NCBI GenBank assembly: GCA_964019425.1
Contig: OZ025783.1
Location: 1,674,001-1,738,000 of the forward strand
From: Flectonema sp. DT1601
Lineage: Eukaryota > Euglenozoa > Diplonemea > Diplonemida > Diplonemidae
Length of the DNA stretch: 64,000 bases
Direction: 5' to 3'
Below, piece by piece: positions 34,846-45,776 of the stretch. Position 1 is the first letter of the stretch; every line of letters starts with the position of its first letter. Position numbers and translations under genes: made by a program. Below the pieces are notes generated by a model, which was not told where the DNA came from, did no database searches, and saw nothing but the letters and a program-made list of their open reading frames with translations.

Positions 34846-35385
34846 ATGTTCGGACCATTCGACTCTTCACGTGGTGGTGGTGGAGACAGCTTTGAGAACG
34901 TCTTCGATTCCCTCTTTCGTGATGTGCGGAATTTCTCAGATGCTGCGGAGACCTTTGTAACTACAATTGACGGAGAGACTTTGAGAAGTACAACGAGGAG
35001 TGCTGGTGGGTTTAGAAGTGCTGTTGATATCCAAGACTTGGGAGACTCAATTAGACTACAAGCAGACCTTCCTGGAGTAAAGAAAGATAATATCGATCTC
35101 ACATATGACAACGGACAGCTGTGTCTCCAGGCGAGTAGATCGTTAGATCCATCTCCTTCAGAAGATAGCTTCGCACAGGCGCTCAAGTCGCTGCCGGGAA
35201 CTGAGCAGTCAGCACCGGTGCAGTACCTGAGAAAGGAACGACGAGAGGGTTCCTTCAAAAGATGTTGGAGCCTGCCGTACCAAATTAACAGCCAACCGAC
35301 TTCCAGTTACTTTGATGCCGGCGTGCTGTCAATCGACTTCGATAAGGAAACTAGAGAAGCGCAATCGATAAATATCAACTTCTAG
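34846..35385 (+). CDS. Small heat shock protein (Hsp20/alpha-crystallin family), 179 aa
   Basis: The start is 14 nt after an acceptor AG. The N-terminal arm (residues 1-60) is Gly/Phe-rich (SSRGGGGDSFENVFDSLFRD). The alpha-crystallin domain starts at RSAVDIQDLGDSIRLQADLPGVKKDNI, continues DLTYDNGQLCLQA, has an insertion of about 25 residues (SLDPSPSEDSFAQALKSLPG), and resumes with GSFKRCWSLPY and SYFDAGVLSIDF. The last residues ININF give a C-terminal I-x-I-like motif used for oligomer assembly. Small Hsps hold unfolding proteins in the cytosol. The A/G-x-L motif near the end of the domain is present as AGVLSI. The length fits the family; the internal insertion is somewhat longer than usual. 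Confidence 0.9.
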   Translation: MFGPFDSSRGGGGDSFENVFDSLFRDVRNFSDAAETFVTTIDGETLRSTTRSAGGFRSAVDIQDLGDSIRLQADLPGVKKDNIDLTYDNGQLCLQASRSLDPSPSEDSFAQALKSLPGTEQSAPVQYLRKERREGSFKRCWSLPYQINSQPTSSYFDAGVLSIDFDKETREAQSININF

Positions 35386-35734
35386 GAAGAAGTTGTCAAC
35401 AGCGAGACAGTAATCAGCTGCAGTCAGTCGCCCAGGTTTTCGGTATTCTTATTTTGTGATTAGGTTTTCGGTGCAACCTGCAAAGAAGTTGATTCAGTTA
35501 CAGCAGGCTCCTACTTGATACATAGTGGATGAGAATAGCCACTTGGGGATGTTTTCTTTTTTTGTTCTTTAGCTCTAACCTTCCTCCGCTTTGATGAGCG
35601 ACTCTTAACTTTCATTCTATTCATTGGTTCTCATGATGTTGTTTACCCCAATTCAGAGAGTCACTATGCTGAGGTCAATTATTGTTTTCAAACTTAAATA
35701 TATTTTAAACAGTTGCAGGCGATAAATCTTTAAA
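35386..35734. other. Short intergenic spacer
   Basis: Nothing beyond T-rich flank is seen. An acceptor (TATTTTAAACAG, AG 35711-35712) lies 22 nt before the next start. Confidence 0.5.
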
Positions 35735-37578
35735 ATGCCGCTTCTCCGGATAGTTGGTTCTTCGGAGATTATTTCCAACATATTAACCGACGGCAGAAAA
35801 AACAACCAAATCTGGCATGTGGGAAATGGGAAGTTGGGAATTGAGAATCAGTTGGATGCTTTGAAGAAGATTCTTAATTTGGACAACACCGAGAATGGAT
35901 TTGAAGGGTACGGTGTATTTACTGTTTCGGGTGGTGGAAAGGGAAGGCAAATCGATTTAGAGATGTCACTTTCACAGGTGCAGTCAGAATTCGGGATGCC
36001 AGTAAAAGAAATCTGGGTCGACAGAACAGCACCTCCACCACCCAAACCGACCCCCCCTCCAACACCTCCAACAACAGAACCACCAGAAGCTGACCCGCCA
36101 GCAGAACAACACGAACCACAACCTCCACAACCTCCACCAGCACCTATTCCCACAAGTCCTCAAGACTCCGACTACGAGGGAAACAATTGGATTCCGCTTT
36201 TAGTAAACAAGGAAGGCACTGTGTCCCTGTCCTCTCCTCATCAAGAGAGCTTTTGCAAAACTTGTCGGAAATGTGTAATGGCTAATCAAAATGCTGCTCT
36301 TTGGTCAGAAGTCAGCGAGTTTCCAATCCCACCCGTCGAGAATCGTAAGTTCAAAAGCGATTGGATGCAGAAGTTATCATTTGACAGAAAGAACACTGGG
36401 GAATGGAAAGTGAAGGGCTGGGCAGATGGTTTGGGAGTTAGTTGGAAGGATCGTTATTTCGCAGCTGGTCCTAATGGACTACATTACTATTCAACTCAGG
36501 GGATCGAACAGAAGGATCGCGCTAACGCCGCAAAGAACAGCAAAGTGTTTACTCCAACCACAGTCATCCTCACTGATCCATCTCCAGCTGAGTTTCCGAC
36601 CATCAAGGCAGGCGATGGATATAAATATTTGGGACTTCGCTTTTCATCTAACGAAGCTTTGATAATGAGAGTTAAGAGTGAATCTGATAAGAAAGAATGG
36701 CTATCGTTCTTCGAAACAACTATGAAGCAGCTTATGAAGAATGAAGTTTGGGCAGCTGCCACTGACCCTCCAGCAAGTAAGGTAATTATTATTATTTTAT
36801 GGTTCTGATTGGGTTGTACTTATTATTCATATAGTGAAACCATTAAACTAAAAACAGGACGCTTCCTCGAAATTGTTGGCCAACATGTCGGACTTGGCGG
36901 CCCTCAACGAAGTGAAGAGACACTGTGAGAAGTATGTTTTTATTTATTACTAATGATGGAATGGTACCACCAACTCAAAAGAAACTTTTATGATTACCAA
37001 CAAACAGTGAACGTGCCGAAGCAGTCCTAGCGGGTGGGAAAGCAGCAGCTGCAAAAGCAGAGTGCGAACATCTAATGAGAGGTGCTGACAGAGGTGAGGC
37101 TGAAGTAACTAAAATAATGGCTCAGATAAGAGACATGAAAAAACAACTGGAAACCGAACAGAAGGAGGCTGTCAAATCACAGAATGCCAGTTTGGTTGCA
37201 CTAGCCGATGCAAAATCAATGTACGATTCCTCTGTTGAATTGGTACAAAACATTACCAGCGATGTCAGCTTACGGGAACGGAAGAAGAAAGAGATTCAGG
37301 AGCGCATCAAAGAGCTGAACGGCGAGAAAGAAGAATTTATCGCATCAAAAAGAGCGATCTTTGCCCGATGGAGAAAGTCGGAAGAGCACTACTGCGATAC
37401 GAAGAAGGTTCCGTATTTGGCATTCTCACCTGCGAATTCATCGTGTCATCCACTGACATTTGGAAGCGGAAACTACGACCCCCCATCGTTGTTGTTACAG
37501 TCGGCGAGGTCTCCTTCAATTAGAAAACCAGTTCCTCCTCCAACGATGCCGTCTCCTGCGATATCGTCGCCGATGTGA
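35735..37578 (+). CDS. PH-domain, proline-rich, coiled-coil adaptor protein, 3 exons
   Basis: Exons are 35735-36781, 36858-36931 and 37008-37578 (both introns 76 bp), giving 563 aa. The N-terminal 100 residues form a compact unknown domain. A Pro-rich linker (PPPPKPTPPPTPPT, about 105-150) follows. Residues about 213-336 form a PH domain: GEWKVKGWADGLGVSWKDRYFAAG opens it, and the C-terminal helix contains SDKKEWLSFFETTM with the invariant Trp. Exons 2-3 encode a long Lys/Glu/Ala-rich coiled coil (about 350-480) and a Pro/Ser tail. PH domains bind phosphoinositides or proteins, and the Pro-rich part may bind SH3 or WW domains. A membrane-cytoskeleton adaptor is a reasonable inference. Splice sites were chosen by frame: only the phase-0 donor after AAG keeps exon 2 open. 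Confidence 0.8.
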
Positions 37579-37965
37579 AAATATAAATAGTTGGCAGTCT
37601 TCAGAAAGAGGAGCTGAGTTGCCGCCTTTAATATGTGTGTTATTTGTGAAGTTAATATTTCTGTCCCTTTTGCTCCTTTCTTTTTTATAAAAAGGAGCAT
37701 CTTGTTGAACTTTATAAGTTGTACCATCCTCCAAACGTTGTCCTGTATTCGCCGTCTGGTATCTATTTTTTGTTAAGTTGTTGGCAGTAGTTGCATCTTC
37801 GATGCATTCTCCTCATAGATGCCGTTAGTGATTAGCGTTTGTATTTTGTTGTTATTTATCTTCATTCAGGTAAACATAAATAAATTTGTTGTTTCTATTT
37901 TATAAAATACTAAAGACGAGTTACATTTGATTAGTTAAATACTTTCCAACAGCTCGCATGACACA
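37579..37965. other. Short intergenic spacer with a small upstream ORF
   Basis: T-rich flank ends in an acceptor (CTTTCCAACAG, AG 37951-37952). An upstream ATG at 37958 opens a five-codon frame (ATG ACA CAA TGT TAG) that ends at 37972, overlapping the main start at 37966. Confidence 0.45.
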
Positions 37966-38535
37966 ATGTTAGCGACGGATTACCACCAACGGTTTGAAGA
38001 TCTGTCTGAAAATAGTATTCTCCGCCAAGAAGCTGAACATGCCCACCAGGAGAATGAAAACTTGAAACAGCAGCTGTCGCGGATTACGTCTGCTTTTCGA
38101 GAGCTAACTCTAATGACTGAAAGAGAACGTGACTTTCAGTATTCCATCGCAGAATCGCAAGAAATTGAAATCGGCAGCTTGAAGAAACAATTAAAAGAGA
38201 AATGCAACGAACTCGAAGAACATTTAAATGAAATACAAAAAGAGCGAGCGATTGTCGCAAAGGAGAGGACGGCGACAAAAGGTATCATCGAAAATCTTCA
38301 ACAGTCGGTCGAGTCAATTGAAAACGAAGCCGAGGAAATAGCGACTTCTTATGACATTGATTTGCCAGCTCTGAGAAGAAGACGAAGTGCTCGATTTGAA
38401 AAGAAGAATTCTTTTGTTGGCGATTACAAGGAAACGATGGCCCAGTCAATTCGACTTTCGAGAAAAGAAACCATTTCTGACTTATCAATTCAACGAGAAG
38501 TAGAAGCGGATTCAACTGCCGAATCGAACCTTTGA
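37966..38535 (+). CDS. Coiled-coil protein, 189 aa
   Basis: No family is recognised. Residues 5-130 form an almost continuous heptad-type helix rich in Glu, Lys, Gln and Leu (NENLKQQLSRITSAFRELTL, IGSLKKQLKEKCNELEEHLN). A basic patch RRRRSARFEKK and a polar tail follow. There is no signal peptide or membrane segment. The start is 13 nt after a splice acceptor, and a very short upstream ORF overlaps it. It directly follows the PH/coiled-coil gene on the same strand. A structural or cytoskeletal partner is plausible, but this is inference only. Confidence 0.7.
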   Translation: MLATDYHQRFEDLSENSILRQEAEHAHQENENLKQQLSRITSAFRELTLMTERERDFQYSIAESQEIEIGSLKKQLKEKCNELEEHLNEIQKERAIVAKERTATKGIIENLQQSVESIENEAEEIATSYDIDLPALRRRRSARFEKKNSFVGDYKETMAQSIRLSRKETISDLSIQREVEADSTAESNL

Positions 38536-39271
38536 CTTCTCACCATCGCTATTCCAGTAGTAGCTGTTTCACTTTGGTGGTTTGGTGGTAATAGAAAATA
38601 GTGAATACATTCCTCAGCCGGCACACACTGGTTGAAGTTAGTGAGATTTTGCAAACTTTTGTTGTTCAACTGCGTGATTTCCGTCAACAGTGGAGGGGAG
38701 TAAATGTGGAAGCACCTTTACTCGATACTTACTTCTAATAGCCCTACGAGATCCTTCGGTTTCTCAGATATAATCAGAGCAGATTTCGTGAGTTTTCACG
38801 CACCTGCCCAATGGATTCCTCTGCTTTCTTATTCCTTTTTGTTTTTTGTTATCGTCACTTGCGTTTACACACCTCTCGAATTTTCTGTCTACTACTACGT
38901 CTGCTGAATTGATATTATGACGTTTTGGATAAAAAACAAAAAGGGAACTTTTGTCAGCAAGTGTTAGTTAGTAATGATTTTTGAGGAGTGGATGATAAAC
39001 AGACGCATGTCCGTAGTTGCTTACTTGCAGTAATATTTATATCACCACTTGAATCAAATGTCTTACCCACTTCCTCACTGATTTGTTAATTGACTTCTGT
39101 TTATTCTTTTTAACGAAACAGACATCCTGACCGTTGATATTATTTATCGGATTATGTTTTCCTCCTTGTTGACCGACTTCGACTGAAGTACCAGTCGATT
39201 GCTGTGTACTGAGTACTGTCTTGGGTTACTTCAATACTTTCTCAGGTTTGAACTATCGAAATACAATAAAA
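38536..39271. other. Intergenic spacer
   Basis: No gene is supported; the short frames are T-rich and low in complexity. A strong acceptor (CAATACTTTCTCAG, AG 39244-39245) lies 26 nt before the dihydropyrimidinase start. Confidence 0.5.
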
Positions 39272-40944
39272 ATGCCACTCTTAGTGAAGGGAGGAACTGT
39301 TGTAAATGATGACTTTGAAATGGAGTTGGATGTTCTTATAGATGGCGGGAAGATTATTGAAGTGAAAGAAGACATCCCAACAGCAGGTCACGAAGTTGTG
39401 GACGCAACTGGACAGTACGTCCTGCCTGGAGGAATCGATACTCACACTCATATGCAACTTCCATTTATGGGAACTGAAAGTGTGGATGACTTCCATCACG
39501 GAACTCGTGCAGCAGTTGCTGGAGGTACCACCTGTCTGCTTGACTTTGTCCTTCCTTCGAGGGGTACCAGTTTAGTTGAAGCCTACCACCAGTGGAGGAA
39601 GTGGGCTGATCCGAAAGTATGTCCCGTCAGAGCAGGAGACTAATAAATATTTTGTACCAACTCTGTTTAATTCTATTTCTGAATATTTGTTAATAACAAT
39701 CACAATCAGGTAAACTGCGACTACTCATTCCACTGCGCTGTCACCTGGTGGTCTGAAGAAGTTTCCCAACAAATGGGAGAACTTGTTGAGAAGCACGGAG
39801 TAAATAGCTTTAAGATATTTATGGCTTACAAGGGAGTATTTATGTTAAGAGACGATGAGATCTATCAAGTATTCAAAAGATGTAAAGAACTCGGAGCCCT
39901 GGCGCAAGTTCACGCTGAGAACGGTGACGTTATTGATACCCAAATGAAGAATCTTTTACAGATGGGAATCACTGGACCAGAGGGCCACTGCATGTGCAGG
40001 CCTGCTGACGTTGAGGGTGAAGCAACCAACAGAGCGATTATGATTGCTGACCAAGTGAATACTCCGGTATGGTTATTATATTTTAAAAGTAACTCCTGTC
40101 TGGTATCGAATCTAACAAATCCAACGCAGTTGTACATCGTTCATGTGATGAGTAAGGAAGCCTGCGATGCCATTGCTCGCAACAAGGCGGCGGGGAAGCT
40201 TTGCTTCGGAGAGCCAATCGCTGCAGGTCTCGGAACTGATGGTACCAACTGCTGGAATGAGGATTGGAGACATGCGAGTGCCTACGTTATGGGACCTCCA
40301 CTAAGACCAGATCCAACAGTAAAAGAGTACTTGATGAAAGGATTGGCATCTGGTATGCTCGCCTGTGTTGGTACCGACAACTGCACCTTCAATGCTGATC
40401 AGAAAGCGATGGGAAAAGACGACTTCTCAAAGATTCCAAACGGTGTGAACGGAATTGAAGACAGGATGTCAATTGTTTGGGAAAAGGGAGTAAAGACTGG
40501 AATCTTAACCAGGTATGTGTCGTTTTATTTTAAGAAAGAGTCGTCTCTTACGTATATTTTACTAATTCTAATTAAAACAGGAAACAATTTGTGAGCGCGA
40601 CAACAACCGCAGCAGCGAAAATCTTCAACTTGTACCCGCAGAAGGGAAGAATTGCTGTTGGCAGTGACGCCGATGTTGTAGTGTGGAAAGACGTGCCTCG
40701 TACTATTTCAAAGAATACTCACCACCACGCTGTTGACTTCAACATCTTTGAAGGAATGTCAGTTCACGGTGTCGCAACGACAACCATAAGCAGGGGAGTA
40801 GTAGTTTGGCAAGACAACAAGTTAAAGACCACTCCGGGTTCAGGAAGATTTATTCCTCGCAAACCATTCGGTCCGGTCTTTGACAGCGTCGCAATCAGAG
40901 ATGCTGAACGTGATCCTCTCAAGAGGAAGGTTGAAAGAAAGTAA
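39272..40944 (+). CDS. DPYS: Dihydropyrimidinase (cyclic amidohydrolase), 4 exons
   Basis: Exons are 39272-39616, 39710-40066, 40130-40512 and 40581-40944 (introns of 93, 63 and 68 bp), giving 482 aa. The enzyme opens the ring of dihydrouracil and dihydrothymine in pyrimidine breakdown (EC 3.5.2.2). Visible motifs: the metal-binding HTH in [13 protein letters not shown] (His 58 and 60), the lysine that is carboxylated in [19 protein letters not shown], the metal-ligand His in [11 protein letters not shown], and [19 protein letters not shown], continuing to [13 protein letters not shown], which is diagnostic of the DHPase/CRMP group. All metal ligands are present, so it should be active rather than a CRMP-like relative. 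The length fits the family. Intron 2 (63 bp) is a multiple of three without a stop, so retained transcripts would stay in frame. The start is 26 nt after an acceptor AG. Confidence 0.93.
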
Positions 40945-41673
40945 TTTTCTAATAATGTTCTGATCAGTCATAAATATAAAACACCAATCGTATGACACCA
41001 ATCCAGTCGGAGTAGTCGATGTTTCAAACGGAGTACAATAAACTTTTCAAACAATTTCAAGACACAAAATAAAAATCCTATTTTTTTGTGTAACTTAATT
41101 AATTTGGGATCAGTAGAGCGGTTGTGCTTTCTTAGATCCTGGGCGTAAGTTCCTAAGTGGCGTTTTTAAATATTCTTACCTGGTGGGCTCTTTATATTTT
41201 ATATTTTGTATTTTCATAATTCCTGTTTGTGTTTATCACTAAAACCAATACGTTGCTCTGTCAGTGATGATACTCACAAGCACTCAATTTATTTTCTTAG
41301 GTCGTTTTATCTTTCCTTACACTGAACAACTTGTCAGAAGTAAAAAGGAAGGCACCAGGCGTTCGTATGATTCTCGGTATCCTCGTCCACCTTAAAAAGT
41401 GTTTTTTTATAACCTGCTTGCGAGGAAAAAATCTTTTCATTTTTAGCTCGCTGAGCTTCACGTGGAAAAGTGAGGTAAAGTGCAAAAAGAAAACAAAATT
41501 TGTGTTTACACGTTTTTGAGAATGATAAGAAGTGAGGTAGTGAACTAATTCTTAATTTCAACTACAGCCAAGTACCTGAAACAGATACATCTTCGTCAGA
41601 AGATTACCAGCCTCCGACTTTAAAGAAATCAAAATATTTATATTCTCAACTTCAGGGACATCGTAGTGGAAAT
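40945..41673. other. Intergenic spacer, possible 5'UTR or upstream exon of J-like gene
   Basis: The stretch 41567-41673 reads in frame with the next gene without stops (VPETDTSSSEDYQPPTLKKS). It follows an acceptor-like TTTCAACTACAG, but no ATG is found in it. It may be 5'UTR or part of a missed upstream exon. A second acceptor (TCTCAACTTCAG, AG 41654-41655) lies 18 nt before the ATG. Confidence 0.4.
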
Positions 41674-42853
41674 ATGCAGCAAAGAGAACCAATGCGTGCT
41701 CGGCCTGGATTCAGGCAGGTGAAGGGAGGAGGTATGTCAATGAGTCAGAGAGAAGAGATGTTGAGAGCAAGGCAACACATTGCACTTCAGAATATTAGCA
41801 GCGCGTCAGGAGGAAACCTCGCTGATGGGGACATCATTGACACATCCAAACACCATGTTGGGTCTGGTTTTAGAACCCTCTTTTGGATAGCAGTGTTCGG
41901 ATTCATTGTTCTTATTATGGGAATTAAACTTTATGGTGAGATTGGTCTCAGACCTGAATCAGAGCTCCGTCAGGAGGCCGAAGAGCGTGAAGACTTGACA
42001 CAACAGTACTTCGACAGTATAAATAAAGGTGACGCACGAGAGGCAAGGGCTAAGGATGGAGAAATTAAGAGCGAAGATCGTTCGGAGAGATATCGCCGTG
42101 AGCGTGTTGCCAGAAGAGAAATGGAAAAGGCGCACAACAGCTTCATGGATGACATGAACTCTGGAAATTGTGATGACGAGTGCCTCGCAAGTATGAAAGC
42201 CGTTCAGGTTAAGTTTGACCAACTGCAAACTAAACCAATTGAACCTTATGGTAGTGTACTTGGTGTTAAGAACACAATGGACAAGAGAGATATTCGTGAG
42301 AAGTACAACGACCTGAAACAAAAAATTGAAGAAAACGACCCTGATGTTCTCCAGTCAGGTCTCGACATGGCTGAAGTTCAGGAGGCTTACGGAGTGTTGA
42401 TGAACAACGAAGCTCGTGCCTACTACAACTTGTACGATGAAAGACCTCCAGCACACATGAGATCGAACGCTCGTATCGCAATCCACGGTGGGTGGGGTCT
42501 TGAGATGCAGCTCCAATCTTGGAAGGCAAAGCTCATGCTCTCTTGGTTGGAATACTTTAACAACAAGTACGCTGACTTTGGAGCACTTTTTATGCTCGCA
42601 TTCGTTACCGCCCTTCCGATTATTGTTAACATTCGTTCCTTCATTCGTATGGTTCGTGGAGCCTTCCCAGAGATTGACCCGGAGACTTCCCAAGAACACA
42701 GTGAGAAGATGGCTGAGGTTTGTTATTTCTATTGGAACTTGTCTTGAGTCACATTTGCTTTAGTTTTGTTTTAATTTATCTTCTCCGAGTCATAATCCTA
42801 ACAAAATAAAACAGTTGAGACGTATCCAGCGCCGAGGAGTTCACCGTCGGTAG
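41674..42853 (+). CDS. Membrane protein with degenerate J (DnaJ-like) domain, 2 exons
   Basis: Exons are 41674-42717 and 42815-42853 (97-bp intron), giving 360 aa. The last exon adds only the basic tail LRRIQRRGVHRR. A first membrane segment lies near residues 66-86 (LFWIAVFGFIVLIMGI). A charged helical region (about 95-185) precedes a J-like domain at about 190-255: EPYGSVLGVKNTMDKRDIREKYNDLKQKI, then VQEAYGVLMNNEARAYYNLYD. The HPD tripeptide that stimulates Hsp70 is missing; ENDPD occupies that part. A second membrane segment (about 299-320) follows. It resembles ER- or organelle-membrane J proteins in general plan. Without HPD it may act as a J-like scaffold, as Pam16-type proteins do. The Arg-rich end could serve as an ER-type signal. 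Confidence 0.65.
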
Positions 42854-44559
42854 TCTGGTTCCGTGAAAGTGCTGAGAGAACATCGAAGGGGTGTCTGGGG
42901 AATGATTAATCAAAAGAAAATAAAATAAGAGAAAGAAATCTCGAAATTGGCATATTTCCTGTCCAAAGAAACAAGAAGGCAAGAAATAATAAAAAGAAAC
43001 GATCATTTAAAAGAAAGATTGCGTGCCAGGTGGATGTTCTTAAAACGTCCGAACTTTTTTTTTTTTTTTTTGTATTTTAGTATCCTACCTTTCCCTTGGA
43101 TTTCAACGTACCGAACCTACTCCTGAGTATCGGTTCTTGTGAGATGGTAACTGTTGCTATTAGACGATAGTACTAACAGTTAAGTACTTCTCACATTAGT
43201 TTCTAACGGTCGGAATACTGTTTGAGATGCTGTTCTCAATTAGGTTTCAATCTATTTTTTATTTGATATGACTAACTTCCTATTTGTGTTGCAGCTTTCG
43301 GAACACTTATCAAATTAGTGTCGTCGCTCAATTTGTTGCAACCAAAGTGAAGAAGTAAACATCGATACGCTTGTTCTTCCTGCTGTCGACTAACTTATTT
43401 ACAACTTCTGTGATAGTTTTGAAATAATTTGTTTAGTTAGTTTATTTTCATCGAAGCGCAGGATCGCTTTCTTATAAAATTGTGGAGGCTCTCCCTGGAG
43501 CTGGAAGCGTATTTCCCTGACTGGATAAATACGTCTCTTGTTGAGGATGAGCTATGTCAATATCAAAATATCGTATCGTGTCTATGACTGTATTTCATAC
43601 TATCACCGTAGTCATTACTCAGACGTAAGTTAATGAGCTTCACTTCTGAGAGTGAACAACTCGGATTATGTCTCCGGATTGGGTCCTCTGTTACTTAGCA
43701 CAGTAACGTTTTGGATTATATAACTAAGTAACTTATTGACTGTTTTCTTTTGATTGACTGATAATTATTAATACTCCAGCGTCATTCAATTGGATTTCCC
43801 GCCCTCTCCCCTTCTTTTGACTGATAACCATTAATACTAACTCCAGCGTCAAACATCTTAAATATATATTTTGGAAATCATAACATTCTGTCTGCTATTT
43901 CTACTTCTCGTGACACTCGCACTCAGATCGTTCATAGCAACGCAGTTGTGACAGCTCTAAAGAAATGGACGTAACGCAGAAGTTGTGTGTTCGTGGTTCA
44001 CTTTCTTCATGTTTTTATTATGCTTTTTTTGTGATTGAAAGAGTAGTTACCTGTTTTCCAAAACGGGTTGCTCTCGCGCAGGTAAGGCAACTCATCAACT
44101 AAGTGAAGATAGTTTCCTGAGTCCCACATTCAGGTTCTAATTGTGCAAAGAAAAGGAAGAAAAGAAAAAAAAAAGACAGAAAAAAAAAATGGGAAAAAAA
44201 CGTGATGTACTGAACATAGCGAGCAATACATCGTTTTACTTTTCTTTCCGTTGTTGTTTTTTTGTTTTAATTTATTTTTTTATTTTTATTTTCGTTTTTT
44301 TATCTTTTCCCAAAAGAAGGAATAATGAGAAATGCATCATCCCCTCTGTTCTCTCAGCCATGCGCGTTAAGAGGGATGCTTCGTGTAGCTGAAAGTGTGC
44401 TCATCTGTCCAGTACTAAATATTTGTCATTTCAGTAGTGAGATATCTCATGAAGATAATAAAACATATTTCTATTCGTCAGGTTTGTTTAACGATGAAGC
44501 CACAGTTTTTGTTTGTTACGTTTCCCTCAATTTAATGAAACAGTTTGTTGCTCAGTAAA
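42854..44559. other. Intergenic region (1.7 kb)
   Basis: No gene is supported. A 30-40 bp segment is duplicated (TTGACTGATAA...TCCAGCGTCA at about 43755 and 43818). A weak match to dispersed family 2 (CTCCGGATTGGGTCCTCTG) lies near 43671. A poly-purine stretch at about 44141-44200 and T-rich DNA lead to the FAM221 start. Confidence 0.45.
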
Positions 44560-45465
44560 ATGAAAACAAACATGGTAAGGGCTCCAGTTCGATATGGAGA
44601 TATCGATGACAGTCAAGAAGTGCATGACGAGATCCGGGAAGTTGGATCTAAAATTCAAAAAAGAATAGCAGAGAATCGAATGCCTGGTAGCGAGTCAGCA
44701 ATGCTGAGCAACATGCGAGAACACGGAGCTGCACCTGGCGGTAAGAAGCTGATGGACAATGAAATGGCTGCTGCTTTATGGTCAATTGAGAGTGGCATTT
44801 ATGTAACCTTTCAGTCGTCAAATGGAAATGACTGCTGCAGAGTTGGTCCAGCAACGAGGTGCTTTTGTGGACACTCACTTGAAACACACGGAGCTGGGAA
44901 CCTTTTGCGAAAAACATCTTGTAGTCAGTGTAAGTGTAGATATTTTAATTATATTCCAACTCGTCCTGAAGAGATTGGAATGGGTCACCTTCCAAGAAGG
45001 AAAAACTTCAACATCCATGAGTGGTCACCAGGATGTAAATGTCAACATGGATCAGCTGAACACCGTACAGGGAGATGTAATAAGTGCGGCTGCTGCAGCT
45101 ACCAGTCAGATTGGCTTTGCGTTGCATGTGATCAGCACCTTGAAGATCACATGACTGTTGTAGAAACTGAAGAAGAAAGAAGACAACAAGGGAAACCAGT
45201 TGGAAATCAATACAAACCATTAGCAACTGTGAATCCAGAGTTCGCTTCTCTTGTTTTCGGAAGCGCTCCGATGAGCGCTCATCAGAAAGTAATTAAAAGA
45301 CCTTCTCAGAAAGTGACTTCTACTTCGCGACGCATTGCGCCATCCGCTTCGTCTTCATCTTCTGCTCCAACCGCCAGAAGCGCAACCTGCGACAGTTGCT
45401 CAACACCTTTCAGCACACCCACAGCAAAGTTTTGTTCAGAATGTGGAACTCGAAGGAACCCGTGA
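44560..45465 (+). CDS. FAM221-family cysteine-rich protein with C-terminal zinc ribbon, 301 aa
   Basis: The start is the ATG at 44560, directly behind an acceptor AG (44554-44555). The central region (about residues 65-215) is the FAM221 signature: ALWSIESGIYVTFQS, CFCGHSLETHG, CKCRYFNYIPTRPEEIG, WSPGCKCQHGSAEHRTG, CNKCGCCSYQSDWLCVACD and HLEDHMTVVETEEERRQQGK. These Cys/His clusters probably bind zinc. The family is of unknown biochemical role; I recall it mainly from organisms with cilia or flagella. A Ser-rich linker leads to a second small zinc ribbon at the end (CDSCSTPFSTPTAKFCSECG). A GTAAGG sequence right after the fifth codon looks like a donor but the frame reads through cleanly. Confidence 0.85.
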   Translation: MKTNMVRAPVRYGDIDDSQEVHDEIREVGSKIQKRIAENRMPGSESAMLSNMREHGAAPGGKKLMDNEMAAALWSIESGIYVTFQSSNGNDCCRVGPATRCFCGHSLETHGAGNLLRKTSCSQCKCRYFNYIPTRPEEIGMGHLPRRKNFNIHEWSPGCKCQHGSAEHRTGRCNKCGCCSYQSDWLCVACDQHLEDHMTVVETEEERRQQGKPVGNQYKPLATVNPEFASLVFGSAPMSAHQKVIKRPSQKVTSTSRRIAPSASSSSSAPTARSATCDSCSTPFSTPTAKFCSECGTRRNP

Positions 45466-45776
45466 GAACATATGTTCGTGGTCTTCTTCATTTAGAATAA
45501 AGAAGAGAAATACTCCTCCTGTTTTAAGATTGAATTACTTGTGTTGCCTTCTGACGTTCGACTTGAGTTATTTTCTACTGAGAATTTGCAAAGGATCGCC
45601 TCCTGATTTCCTGAATAATCGGGATCAGCATCTTTACGAACAGCAGCCATGTGACATACACTCCCCTACCCTAGCCTGTTTCATTAATTAGTAAGGATTT
45701 ATTAGACACATTTATGGGTTTTAATATTTAATTTCATAACTAAAAAACTTCTTACCCGCAGGGGGTGACACAATAA
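45466..45776. other. Short intergenic spacer
   Basis: Nothing coding is seen. The acceptor (CTTCTTACCCGCAG, AG 45760-45761) is 15 nt before the next ATG. Confidence 0.5.
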